Shown: positions 42,537-51,350 of the stretch, piece after piece
How positions within the stretch are numbered: position 1 is the stretch's first letter
How the letters are laid out: every line of letters begins with the position of its first letter
DNA from: Thalassotalea psychrophila
Lineage (GTDB): Bacteria; Pseudomonadota; Gammaproteobacteria; Enterobacterales; Alteromonadaceae
DNA length: 64,000 nucleotides
NCBI RefSeq assembly: GCF_031583595.1
Contig: NZ_CP134145.1
Coordinates: forward strand, 2,170,001 to 2,234,000
Direction of reading: 5' to 3'
Notes under the pieces: generated by a model
What the model was told of the DNA's origin: nothing
The model's database searches: none
Seen by the model: the letters and a program-made list of their open reading frames with translations, nothing else
Position numbers and translations under genes: made by a program

Positions 42537-45041
42537 ATGCCGATATGGGTTAAACAGTCTTTACGTTTATTTAGACATGAACTTAAGCGTGGTGAATTAA
42601 CCATAATTTGCCTTGCTATTATATTAGCTGTAGCAACGGTTTTTTCGCTTTCAGGTTTTTCACAGCAAATACAGTCAGCATTGATCAATGAAAGTAACAG
42701 TTTTATTGCTGCTGATAGAGTGCTCCAATCATCGCGTCCGGCATCAAATAACATACTCGCTAAGTCGAAAGAACTACATTTAGACAATGCTGAGGTGATG
42801 TTATTCTCATCCATGGTCTTCGCTGGAGATGAGATGCAATTGGCGTCAGTTAAAGCGGTAAGTAGTTCATACCCGTTAAGGGGAGAGTTATTAATAAACG
42901 ATCCTCAAAATTTGGAAGTTTTATCTAAGAGTGCACCAGCGAGCGGAACTGTTTGGGTGCAATCATCTTTACTTGAAAAACTTTCAATTACCATCGGAGA
43001 TAAGCTCGAACTTGGCGCCGCAAAATTTACAGTGGCAGGGACAATCAATAAAGAGCCTGATGCTTCGTTTAGTGTATTTACCCAAGGACCACGAGTTTTT
43101 ATAAATTTACAAGATGTTGAATCCACCCAAGTTGTGCAACCTGGAAGCCGATTAACCTATCGTTATTTATTTGCTGGTACTAAAGACGCTATTGATGAGT
43201 ATGAGGAGTGGGTAAAACCTCACATTACTGATATCCAGCGTTGGTATGATGTTAAAAGCCAACAAACACCTCTAGCCAATGCATTAACTAGAGCTGAAAA
43301 ATACTTATCACTAGCCAGTATGCTAGGTATCATTCTAGCAGCTGTTGCCGTATCTGTTGCCAGTAGACGATATGGTCAGCGCCATCAACCTATGGTCGCG
43401 GTGTTTAAAGCCATGGGAGCGAATAGGGCGCATATACGAAATTTATATTTGTTGCATTGGACCAGCCTATCACTTTTTTCAATCATCATTGGTTTAGTTA
43501 TCGGTTTTGGCTTGCAAACATTAGGCTTGTCATTAATGGCTGATTATTTACCTAATTCAGCTAAAAATATATCTTCATATCCTTTAATTGTTGCAACGGT
43601 TACCGGTATCATCAGCGCTTCAGCTTTTGCTATAACACCAATGAAAATGTTGATTTCTACTCCTGTATTAGCGGTTATCCATGGCTTTGGTGACATTGAT
43701 AGCAAAAAATCAATAGTTGGTAACATTCCTCCTGTTGTAGCTATTTTCGTCTTACTCATGTTATTTAGTCGTGATTGGGTTTTATCACTGGCCTTGATGG
43801 CAAGTGGTGGCGTAATTATTGCCATTTTATTATTGCTTGGGCGATTATTAATAAACACCGGACGTTCGGTTGGTAGTCAAGCAGGCCAGGCATTCCACCT
43901 AGCAATGGCGAATTTAAAGCGCCGCGGGAAACAAAATAATGTGCAACTGGTAAGTTTTACCATAGCGATTAACTTATTATTGTTAATGTTGGTTGTTCGT
44001 AATGATTTGATTAATGAGTGGCAGGCCCAACTTCCGGTTAACGCGCCTAATCAGTTTTTAGTTAATGTAAGCAAGCAGCAAGTTCCAAATGTTGAGAGCT
44101 TTTTAACCGAACAAGGTATGAATGCGAGTGAATTATATCCGATTGTAAGAGGTCGACTCACTGCTATTAACGAAGAGAAGCTATTAAAAACAGCCAGCAA
44201 AGAACAAACAGATAAAAGTGACCAAGGCAGACAAGGGATTGGTCGAGAATTGAATATGACTTGGCATTCAGTTTTGCCAAAAGAAAATATAATTGTACAA
44301 GGGCAGTGGTTTAGTCCAAACACTGATCTCGCGCAAGTCTCGATAGAGTCTAAACTTGCTGAGCGATTAGAGATAAAAATAGGTGATCAATTAAGTTTTC
44401 AAATTGGTAGCGAGCAAATAAATTTACCCGTAACCAGTATTCGAGAAGTTAATTGGCAGTCGATGCAGCCCAATTTTTACATGATCTTCTCTGAAAGCGT
44501 ACTAACCGATTTTCCTGCTACTTATATTGCCGCAATGCATGTACCTGAAATTAAGCAAAAGGTAATGCAGAAATTTTTATCTCAATACCCAACCATCACT
44601 GTAATCGACGTACAAGCGATGATAAGTCAACTACGTTCGGTAATAGAACAAGTTTCCTTGGCAATTGAGTTTATTCTTGCGTTAGTGGTGTTAGCTGGTT
44701 CATTAGTATTGGTTGCACAAGTACAAGCCAGTATGGAAGAACGAGAAAGGGAGTTAGCAATATTAAGAACATTAGGGGCAAAAGGCAGTTTATTAAAAGG
44801 CGCTACCGTGCTTGAATTTGTCATTTTAGGGGCTATTGCTGGTTTTATGGCAAGTATCGCCATGGAGATAGGTGTTTATGTCATTCAAACCCAGGTATTT
44901 GAAATGCAGCCTTCATTGCATCTATTTTATTGGTTTGTTGGTATCGGTTTAGGCGCTTTATTTGTTGGCCTTGTTGGATTGTTTTCTTGTTGGCGATTGC
45001 TAAATTTATCTAGCTTAACGCTTATAAGACGTACTCTATAA
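42537..45041 (+). CDS. ybbP: FtsX-like ABC permease YbbP
   Basis: 834 residues. One N-terminal transmembrane helix (about 22-42), a large periplasmic domain, a central membrane block (about 255-450 with several helices), a second periplasmic domain, and three C-terminal helices (about 705-825) with the ERERELAILRTLGA motif typical of FtsX permeases. The 8-10 helix, two-domain layout is that of YbbP rather than the shorter LolC/MacB. It starts 1 base after ybbA. Ends 5 bases from the convergent yfcH-like gene. Confidence 0.93.
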   Translation: MPIWVKQSLRLFRHELKRGELTIICLAIILAVATVFSLSGFSQQIQSALINESNSFIAADRVLQSSRPASNNILAKSKELHLDNAEVMLFSSMVFAGDEMQLASVKAVSSSYPLRGELLINDPQNLEVLSKSAPASGTVWVQSSLLEKLSITIGDKLELGAAKFTVAGTINKEPDASFSVFTQGPRVFINLQDVESTQVVQPGSRLTYRYLFAGTKDAIDEYEEWVKPHITDIQRWYDVKSQQTPLANALTRAEKYLSLASMLGIILAAVAVSVASRRYGQRHQPMVAVFKAMGANRAHIRNLYLLHWTSLSLFSIIIGLVIGFGLQTLGLSLMADYLPNSAKNISSYPLIVATVTGIISASAFAITPMKMLISTPVLAVIHGFGDIDSKKSIVGNIPPVVAIFVLLMLFSRDWVLSLALMASGGVIIAILLLLGRLLINTGRSVGSQAGQAFHLAMANLKRRGKQNNVQLVSFTIAINLLLLMLVVRNDLINEWQAQLPVNAPNQFLVNVSKQQVPNVESFLTEQGMNASELYPIVRGRLTAINEEKLLKTASKEQTDKSDQGRQGIGRELNMTWHSVLPKENIIVQGQWFSPNTDLAQVSIESKLAERLEIKIGDQLSFQIGSEQINLPVTSIREVNWQSMQPNFYMIFSESVLTDFPATYIAAMHVPEIKQKVMQKFLSQYPTITVIDVQAMISQLRSVIEQVSLAIEFILALVVLAGSLVLVAQVQASMEERERELAILRTLGAKGSLLKGATVLEFVILGAIAGFMASIAMEIGVYVIQTQVFEMQPSLHLFYWFVGIGLGALFVGLVGLFSCWRLLNLSSLTLIRRTL

Positions 45042-45046
45042 CTAAA

Positions 45047-45949
45047 TCACTTACTATGTAATTCTGCCAGAGCAATATTAATATTTGGATAGTTAAATTT
45101 AAATTGCTCTGCCAAAAGGTGTTCTGGTAACACCTTTTGGCCATAAAGTAATAAGTCAGACATCTCCCCAAGCAGCAATTTTAATGCAATAGCTGGTACA
45201 GTCATAAAACTTGGGCGATGTAGAGATTTTGCTAAAGCCTTGGTAAATTCCTGATTAGTTACAGGTTTGGGCGCGGTTAGGTTAAAAGGCCCTTGGCAAT
45301 TTTCATTATTTAATAAAAACTCTATTGCATCGACCATATCCGTAATGTGGATCCATGACATATATTGATGACCTGAAGATATTCTCCCTCCCAAACAAAA
45401 CTTGAATGCGGGTAACATCTTTTGTAATGCGCCACCGGAATTAGCCAATACAATTCCGGTTCGCAATATACAGACTCTGGTCTTGTCACTTGCTAATAAC
45501 GCTTTATCTTCCCAAACTTTACATATTTTATGACTAAATTCTTCATTTATATCTTTATAATGCTCATTGATTTCAGTATCTCCTTGTCGGCCATAATAGC
45601 CAACCGCAGAGCCTGAAATGAATACTTTGGGAGGCTTATTCGATTCATTGATTAATTGGCTTAGCTTGTTTGTTAACTTCCATCGACTTTGACAAATTGA
45701 ACGCTTCTGTTTTAATGTCCATCGTTTGTCAACAATAGGCTCACCGGCTAGGTTTATCACCGTATCAAATTCATCTAACTCTGTTTTATCTGATAGGTTA
45801 TCAATAAAATTAATGCTTTGTGAAGATGGCAAAAGGCGTTTGGCTTTATTTGGATCACGCGTTAATACCACAAATTTATATTTGTGTTGATATTTAGTTA
45901 TAAAGGCTGAGCCTATGAGACCCGTGCCACCCGTTATTAAAATTTTCAT
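45047..45949 (-). CDS. TIGR01777-family NAD(P)-dependent epimerase-like protein (YfcH-like)
   Basis: 300 residues of the extended SDR fold: ITGGTGLIGSAF at the N-terminus for the dinucleotide, NLAGEPI, FISGSAVGYYG (tyrosine of the active site), RTGIVL, and the C-terminal DUF1731 region with GQKVLPEHL. Substrate unknown; a distant relative acts as a cell-division inhibitor homologue in name only (SulA-like misnomer). Confidence 0.88.
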   Translation of the reverse strand: MKILITGGTGLIGSAFITKYQHKYKFVVLTRDPNKAKRLLPSSQSINFIDNLSDKTELDEFDTVINLAGEPIVDKRWTLKQKRSICQSRWKLTNKLSQLINESNKPPKVFISGSAVGYYGRQGDTEINEHYKDINEEFSHKICKVWEDKALLASDKTRVCILRTGIVLANSGGALQKMLPAFKFCLGGRISSGHQYMSWIHITDMVDAIEFLLNNENCQGPFNLTAPKPVTNQEFTKALAKSLHRPSFMTVPAIALKLLLGEMSDLLLYGQKVLPEHLLAEQFKFNYPNINIALAELHSK

Positions 45950-46127
45950 GGTTCAATAATTTATTAAAAGTAGTTAATTTTTAAGAAAATCTTCCTCATT
46001 ATTAATGATAGTCGAAAGGGCAGGGATATGACCATTTTACCCATATTGAAAATATCCATAAGATCATAGAGTGTAAACTTTGATAATATTTGTTATCTTA
46101 TAACTATAAAAAAATAAGAGATTTCTC

Positions 46128-47213
46128 ATGGACTTATCAACTAAAAACACTGGGATAGTGAAAGGCTTAATTACCTTAGCCTGCTTAGTAATAATCATGG
46201 CGGGTATAAAAACAGCAAGCAGCATTTTGATCCCGTTTTTACTTTCCCTGTTTATTGCCATCATGTGTAACCCGGTTATCAATAAAGCAGAACAATATAA
46301 GATCCCAAAAGGGATAGCTATTATATTGGTGATCGCTATTTTTGTAGGTGTTGGCATGTCCTTGGCCAGCTTGATTGGCAATTCACTTACAGAATTATCT
46401 GCGTTAATGCCAGAATACAGAGCACAGTTAACACATGATTTTGCCGGCCTAATTGACAAATTGGCAGACTATAATATTAAAGTGTCTTCTAAAATATTGA
46501 TGCAGTATTTAGATCCCGCCGCGGCAATGGGCTTTGCCGCTGATATGTTATCTGGATTTGGTAATATTATGGCGAACCTATTCTTGATCATTATCACTGT
46601 CGTATTTATGTTATTTGAAGCGCCAAGCATTCCAGCAAAACTGCACTTAGCGCTTAAAGATCCGCAAATGAAGATGCAACAAATTGATAAATTCCTTAAT
46701 TCGGTAAATCAATACATTGCCATTAAAACTTACGTAAGTATTGCAACAGGTTGTTTAGTTGGATTCATGTTATGGGCAATTGGTTTAGATTTCTTTTTGC
46801 TGTGGGGCGTTTTAGCATTTTTATTAAATTATATACCTAATATCGGTTCAATTATTGCGGCCGTTCCTGCTGTGTTATTAGCATTATTGCAACTTAATCC
46901 GTTTGCAGCGGCTATGATAGGTGCCGGCTATATGGCAATAAACACCGTCATGGGCAATATGGTTGAACCGCGCTACTTAGGCAGGGGCTTAGGCTTATCA
47001 ACCTTGGTAGTATTTCTATCATTAATCTTTTGGGGCTGGTTACTAGGTACTGTTGGTATGCTTCTAAGTGTACCACTTACTATGATCATTAAAATTGGAT
47101 TAGAAGGCTCAGCAGAGGCTAAGTGGTTCTCAATTATGTTGGGTGACGAAAATCAAGCAGCAGATGAATTAAAAGAGCAACAAGCGCAAATACAGTTAAA
47201 CGAAGGGAAGTAA
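46128..47213 (+). CDS. AI-2E/PerM-family membrane transporter
   Basis: 361 residues with seven to eight transmembrane helices in the PerM/TqsA pattern: two N-terminal helices, a polar middle segment (about 85-145), then the C-terminal block with the FLLWGVLAFLLNYIPNIGSIIAAVPA motif and PRYLGRGLGLS. Members export autoinducer-2 or act as Na+(Li+)/H+ antiporters; which applies here cannot be read from the sequence. AGAG lies upstream of the ATG. The next small gene begins 9 bases after its stop. Confidence 0.88.
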   Translation: MDLSTKNTGIVKGLITLACLVIIMAGIKTASSILIPFLLSLFIAIMCNPVINKAEQYKIPKGIAIILVIAIFVGVGMSLASLIGNSLTELSALMPEYRAQLTHDFAGLIDKLADYNIKVSSKILMQYLDPAAAMGFAADMLSGFGNIMANLFLIIITVVFMLFEAPSIPAKLHLALKDPQMKMQQIDKFLNSVNQYIAIKTYVSIATGCLVGFMLWAIGLDFFLLWGVLAFLLNYIPNIGSIIAAVPAVLLALLQLNPFAAAMIGAGYMAINTVMGNMVEPRYLGRGLGLSTLVVFLSLIFWGWLLGTVGMLLSVPLTMIIKIGLEGSAEAKWFSIMLGDENQAADELKEQQAQIQLNEGK

Positions 47214-47222
47214 GGAACAATC

Positions 47223-47408
47223 GTGGGTATTATATTTTTATTGGTTATTAATGTGATTTGTATTTTTGTTTGTTACTTTTTCGCTAAGTGGCGTAAAGTT
47301 AATCCGAAGTACTGGGCAGTTATGGGAGCCATTTTAGGGCCATTAGCGTTACCATTCATCCTGTTTGCTAAAGTCGAAAAAAAATCAACTAACGATACCG
47401 TTAGTTGA
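47223..47408 (+). CDS. Small membrane protein, 61 aa (GTG start)
   Basis: Start GTG at 47223 with AGGAA about 5 bases upstream. Two hydrophobic helices (about 2-20 and 31-48) separated by a basic loop, then a short polar tail. It is downstream of the AI-2E-family gene and probably co-transcribed. Its last 8 bases overlap the end of the convergent LprI-like gene, and both stop codons sit inside one hairpin. No family recognised. Confidence 0.6.
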   Translation: MGIIFLLVINVICIFVCYFFAKWRKVNPKYWAVMGAILGPLALPFILFAKVEKKSTNDTVS

Positions 47409-47409
47409 T
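47384..47409. terminator. Hairpin shared by the ends of two overlapping convergent genes
   Basis: ATCAACTAACG (47384-47394), loop ATAC, CGTTAGTTGAT (47399-47409): a perfect 11-bp stem containing both stop codons. On the minus strand eight Ts follow (47377-47384), giving a canonical terminator for the LprI-like gene inside the coding sequence of the 61-aa gene. Confidence 0.8.
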
Positions 47410-47823
47410 TTCATTTAATAATTGTTTTAATCGCTGTTTGGTGAGTTGAATAAAACAGCTTTTATATTCAATAGCAGCACCAGAGCCCGGCATCATGGTT
47501 TGATATCTATATTGGCAATTAGCTTCTCTATATATTTTAAAAGCATCTAATGCACGATTAAATGCCTCTAATGCATCAATTCTACCTGTTACGGTTGCAA
47601 GTTCTTCAAGTTGAGCCGTTCGTTGATTGACGTAATAATTAAATTTTTGATTGAGGTTTTTTATTTTAATGTCTAAACATTGAGATAGAGCGACTTGATT
47701 ATTTGTACTGTGCTGACACTTTAAAATGGGATCATTTGGATTAGCGCTTAGCTGAAAGCTAAAGGTCACTAATGACAAATACGCTAATGACAAAAGCATA
47801 TTCAAAATATTATTATTCATCAT
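47401..47823 (-). CDS. LprI/DUF1311-family secreted protein
   Basis: 140 residues with a signal peptide (cleavage near SA-NPND, about 28). The mature part has the DUF1311 pattern of four spaced cysteines (KCQ, QCLD, ANCQYRY, KSCF) with a long helix and the CFIQLTKQRLKQL ending. LprI of mycobacteria inhibits lysozyme; most proteobacterial members are uncharacterised periplasmic proteins. The 8-base overlap with the convergent 61-aa gene is unusual. Confidence 0.8.
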   Translation of the reverse strand: MMNNNILNMLLSLAYLSLVTFSFQLSANPNDPILKCQHSTNNQVALSQCLDIKIKNLNQKFNYYVNQRTAQLEELATVTGRIDALEAFNRALDAFKIYREANCQYRYQTMMPGSGAAIEYKSCFIQLTKQRLKQLLNEIN

Positions 47824-47848
47824 TAGCGACCTTGTTTTTACGGATTTA

Positions 47849-48151
47849 TTAGGCTGGTAATACCTTTTTATATGGTTTTACCGTTACCTTGTTGTATACG
47901 CCTGCTGCAACATAAGGATCATCGTCAGCCCAATTTTGAGCATCTTCTAAACTATTAAATTCTAAAACTAATAAAGAACCAGTAAAACCTGAACTGCCAG
48001 GGTCTTCACTGTCTATTGCGGGACAAGGGCCTGCAACAATAAGGCGCCCTTCATCTTGCAATTGTGTTAATCGAGCTATGTGTTGATCGCGAACACTTAA
48101 CCGAAGTTCTAATGAATTAGGAACATCTTCACTGTAAATCACGTATAGCAT
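47849..48151 (-). CDS. YciI-family protein
   Basis: 100-residue ferredoxin-like fold protein with the family start [17 protein letters not shown], the GPCPAID segment and the [21 protein letters not shown] ending, with conserved His and Asp residues. Possible small-molecule enzyme of unknown substrate. Directly follows yciB (6-base gap) on the same strand, the conserved yciB/yciI neighbourhood. Confidence 0.9.
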   Translation of the reverse strand: MLYVIYSEDVPNSLELRLSVRDQHIARLTQLQDEGRLIVAGPCPAIDSEDPGSSGFTGSLLVLEFNSLEDAQNWADDDPYVAAGVYNKVTVKPYKKVLPA

Positions 48152-48157
48152 AATTGT

Positions 48158-48724
48158 TTACTTCTCTATTTTATCTTGAGTTGAACTTTCAGCTTCATCT
48201 TGAGGAATGTATTTATATATCGACATTATTGAAACAATCGCAAAAGCAAAAGTTAATCCTGTTAAACCAAATACTTTAAAGTTAACCCACGTTTCTTGGT
48301 CAAAACTAAAGGCGATATATAAATTCAAAAAAGCACAGGTAAAGAAGAAACCTACCCACGCCAAGTTGAATTTACTCCAAATTGCATCTGGTAATTTAAG
48401 CTGTTCACCCATAAAGCTTTCTAATAGGTTTTTATTAAATGCGTATTTACTGACTAAAAGTGCAACACCGAAAAAGCCATTAATGATGGTAACTTTCCAT
48501 TTAATGAAGGTATCGTCATGGAAAAATATGGTTAAGCCACCAAATACCGCAATTAAGCCAAAGAAAATCCAATGTCTGTTTAAGATAGGTTTACCTGTCG
48601 CTTTCATCACAACTAAATGTAATGCTGAAGTGACAATAAGTGCACCGGTGGCAATAAAAACATCAAACATTTTGTAAAATACAAAAAATACGATAAGCGG
48701 AATATATTCGAAAAAAGCAACCAT
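48158..48724 (-). CDS. yciB: Inner-membrane septation-associated protein YciB (IspZ family)
   Basis: 188 residues, five to six transmembrane helices, with the family pattern FFEYIPLIVFFVFYK at the start, NRHWIFFG, and WSKFNLAWVGFFF in the second half. It influences cell-envelope synthesis and septation in Shigella and E. coli. Upstream of yciI in a two-gene unit. Confidence 0.93.
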   Translation of the reverse strand: MVAFFEYIPLIVFFVFYKMFDVFIATGALIVTSALHLVVMKATGKPILNRHWIFFGLIAVFGGLTIFFHDDTFIKWKVTIINGFFGVALLVSKYAFNKNLLESFMGEQLKLPDAIWSKFNLAWVGFFFTCAFLNLYIAFSFDQETWVNFKVFGLTGLTFAFAIVSIMSIYKYIPQDEAESSTQDKIEK

Positions 48725-48821
48725 TTGGACAGATACACTATTAATTTAAATTAGTTTTATTCTAACTAATCTTAGTATGGCTTACTAGAGGTGTAGGGCA
48801 GGAACAGTAAGTTTTATTTGG

Positions 48822-49487
48822 CTAGTTATCTTGGTTCAAAATACCAACCGCTATATCCCTAAGTAAGTGCTTGTCGATACGGCCTTTATTGGTGGACTCT
48901 ATTTTATTAGGATGCTTAATATCTTTCCAAAATGTAACCTTACCGCCGATGTTAATTTTTACAAAATTATCATCGTTGGCAGGTAAATTTAAAAAGTTAA
49001 GTAATTCTTGATAACTGCCTTGTGATGCAACATTTAAATGCAGTAAATCGTTAGGTCTATTTTTAAAATATTGCTCTACGTTGCGTTTATGATCTAAATA
49101 GCATTGCTCAAGAAAATTACTTTCTTTAAGTTTTTCAATGCTAAAAGGATTAAATATATTAGTATAACTCTGCTTGATTATCGGGTTAAAGCCACCATCT
49201 TGACGTGCAACATTAGTGTGCATTCTTAACAATAATTGTTGTATTGAAGGGATCCAGTCTGCTAAGTCACGCTCAAGATAAATAAACTTAGAATTAGGAA
49301 AGGCAAGATCAAGTTCTTTAAAATGATAAAACACCGGAGCATCAGCAATAACTTGCGCGTTCTGCAAGCAATTAAAGGTATAGCAGGTATGGGCAACCTT
49401 AAAGCCTAAATCAAGCATGGCGACACAAATACTTGTTGTCGCCGTTCGAGGTAGGCCGATAATGAATATTTTCCCTGTAGTAGACAT
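48822..49487 (-). CDS. Sulfotransferase-family protein
   Basis: 221 residues. The PAPS 5'-phosphosulfate loop is GLPRTATTS (about residues 11-19), and the 3'-phosphate motif is the FIYLERDLADWIPS segment (about 88-101). The catalytic residue assignment is uncertain. Short cytosolic members of this family are common in marine bacteria and modify carbohydrates or small molecules. Its ATG overlaps the stop of the M24 peptidase gene (TAATG), so the two are translationally coupled. Acceptor unknown. Confidence 0.8.
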   Translation of the reverse strand: MSTTGKIFIIGLPRTATTSICVAMLDLGFKVAHTCYTFNCLQNAQVIADAPVFYHFKELDLAFPNSKFIYLERDLADWIPSIQQLLLRMHTNVARQDGGFNPIIKQSYTNIFNPFSIEKLKESNFLEQCYLDHKRNVEQYFKNRPNDLLHLNVASQGSYQELLNFLNLPANDDNFVKINIGGKVTFWKDIKHPNKIESTNKGRIDKHLLRDIAVGILNQDN

Positions 49488-50707
49488 TAAGCGTTGTAGC
49501 CAAAGGGGTCATCAATAGAGTGTGCTGGCTCAGTAAACCATTTAGGACCATCTTTTGTTATGTAAAAATGATCTTCATGACGTATGCCAAATTCACCTGG
49601 GATACAAATCATCGGTTCGTTGGAAAAACACATACCAACTTCTAGAGGTGTTTGATCATTTAACACTAAGTATGGCCATTCATGAATATCTAAACCAATA
49701 CCGTGTCCAGTACGGTGTGGTAAGCCAGGAATATTATAATCAGGGCCAAAGCCAGCAGTTGCAAGGTAGTCTCTTGCTGCTTGGTCTGCTGCAGAACATG
49801 GTCGCCCAACTTGTGCGGCTTCAAACGCTAAACGTTGAGCTTGTTTTTCATTGTTCCATACTTGAGTTTGACGTTCACTTGCGATGCCATATACATAGGT
49901 ACGCGTAATGTCTGAGTTATAGCCTTCTAACTGGCAGCCGGTATCAATCAGAACCACATCATTTAATTCTAATGCCTTAGGGGTAGCAACACCGTGTGGG
50001 TAGGCTGAGTCTTCGCCAAACAGAACAATACAAAAGTATGAACCAGCAGGCGCGCCAACTCGTTTATGAGCTTCATTAATGAACGCCTCTACCTCCTTCG
50101 TCGTGATGCCTTCATGCAATATTTTTGCTGCCGCTTTGTGCACTTCTAACGTCATGTTCTTAGCACGTTGTAATAACGCTATTTCTGTAGTCGTTTTACA
50201 CATTCTGCAGCCAGCGGTTACTTCTTTAGCATCAATTAAATTAAGGTGCGGTGCAGCCTTGTTTATACCATTAGCAATAAAGAATGCGGTAGATTCATCA
50301 ATAGCGATGTTACCTGCAGTGATATCCATTGCCGCTAACGTTTCAGCAAATGTTTGAAAAGGGCTAATGTGCTCATGCCAACTACTAACACCACCTTTAA
50401 TTATCATAAACTGTTCAAGGGTGCTTATTTCAAAATGTGGGGCAATATAGACAATATCACCTTTAGCCGGAATAATTGCACCCACCATGCGCTCTGATGC
50501 GTACCAACGAGTTCCAGTGAAATAATAAAGGTTTGTACCTGCATTTACGTAAGTTGCAGCAATATTATTTTCTTGCATAATCTGTTGGGCTTTACTGATA
50601 CGTTGTTGATATTCATCAAGTGAAATTGCTTGAATATCAGCAGTCATAATTGTTAATTTATTTAACTGTTCTGTTGCAGTTGAGCCGCCAATGCCGTTGT
50701 TCATCAT
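49487..50707 (-). CDS. M24-family Xaa-Pro peptidase
   Basis: 406 residues: an N-terminal creatinase-type domain (about 20-165) and a pita-bread catalytic domain with the dinuclear metal ligands in DTGCQLEGYNSDITRT (two Asp), GHGIGLDIHEWP (His), FSNEPMI (Glu) and RHEDHFYI (Glu). It cleaves Xaa-Pro bonds or a related small amide; ectoine hydrolase belongs to the same fold, so specificity is open. Start 50707 or the adjacent ATG; an ATG at 50647 is also possible. Coupled to a sulfotransferase gene. Confidence 0.88.
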   Translation of the reverse strand: MMNNGIGGSTATEQLNKLTIMTADIQAISLDEYQQRISKAQQIMQENNIAATYVNAGTNLYYFTGTRWYASERMVGAIIPAKGDIVYIAPHFEISTLEQFMIIKGGVSSWHEHISPFQTFAETLAAMDITAGNIAIDESTAFFIANGINKAAPHLNLIDAKEVTAGCRMCKTTTEIALLQRAKNMTLEVHKAAAKILHEGITTKEVEAFINEAHKRVGAPAGSYFCIVLFGEDSAYPHGVATPKALELNDVVLIDTGCQLEGYNSDITRTYVYGIASERQTQVWNNEKQAQRLAFEAAQVGRPCSAADQAARDYLATAGFGPDYNIPGLPHRTGHGIGLDIHEWPYLVLNDQTPLEVGMCFSNEPMICIPGEFGIRHEDHFYITKDGPKWFTEPAHSIDDPFGYNA

Positions 50708-50876
50708 AGCTTGAAACTTCTGTTAATTATTGATGAAAAGAAAGTAGCGTAGAATTAATGCCAAGTCCATTAAAATAAGGATAAACATCAATATTAGAAA
50801 AATCTAATATAAGTGTTTTATATAAAGTAACTATTTACTATAATGGCGAAATATTAAGTAGAAAACAGGATTTTTA

Positions 50877-51227
50877 ATGTTAAAAACAATCCCCGAGATT
50901 TTAAAAGAAGTAAGTAAAAATATCAGAAAGCTTAGCGCTGAACAGGCTAGCGTTGAATTAGCTGAAAACAACGGTTTGCTCATTGATGTGAGAGAGCCTG
51001 CTGAATATGCTGTTAGCTCGGCAACTGGTGCTGTTAATATTCCACGCGGTCTATTAGAAATGAAAGTGCTCGAGTTAGTAAAAGAAGAGAACACACCTAT
51101 TTATTTACATTGTGCTTCTGCTGCTAGAGCAACGTTTGCTGCAGAGTCTTTAATGCGAGTAGGGTATACAAATGTTACCGTTATAAGCTGTAAGTTTGAC
51201 GTTATTGAAAAATCTTTAAATCCTTAA
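50877..51227 (+). CDS. Rhodanese-like sulfurtransferase domain protein
   Basis: 116 residues, a single rhodanese domain with IDVREPAEY (CH2A motif) and the active-site loop HCASAARA with Cys79. No signal peptide, so cytoplasmic. Likely handles persulfide sulfur; specific partner unknown. Its stop codon lies inside the first unit of an 8-bp tandem repeat. Confidence 0.9.
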   Translation: MLKTIPEILKEVSKNIRKLSAEQASVELAENNGLLIDVREPAEYAVSSATGAVNIPRGLLEMKVLELVKEENTPIYLHCASAARATFAAESLMRVGYTNVTVISCKFDVIEKSLNP

Positions 51228-51293
51228 AGCCTTAAAGCCTTAAAGCCTTAAAGCCTTAAAGCCTTAAAGCCTTAAAGCCTTAAAGCCTTAAAG
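51222..51293. repeat. Nine-copy 8-bp tandem repeat
   Basis: CCTTAAAG repeated exactly nine times (72 bases), starting in the stop codon of the rhodanese gene and ending before a degenerate copy (CCGTAATG). Located between two convergent genes. A likely variable-number tandem repeat. Confidence 0.95.
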
Positions 51294-51350
51294 CCGTAAT
51301 GCTATAAGGCATGCCGTTTGAACCCTTACAGCCTTGAACCCTAGCAATCT

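Noticed and set aside
51222..51293. CRISPR or coding repeat
   Set aside because: The 8-base unit has no spacers and follows a stop codon; it is a simple tandem repeat.
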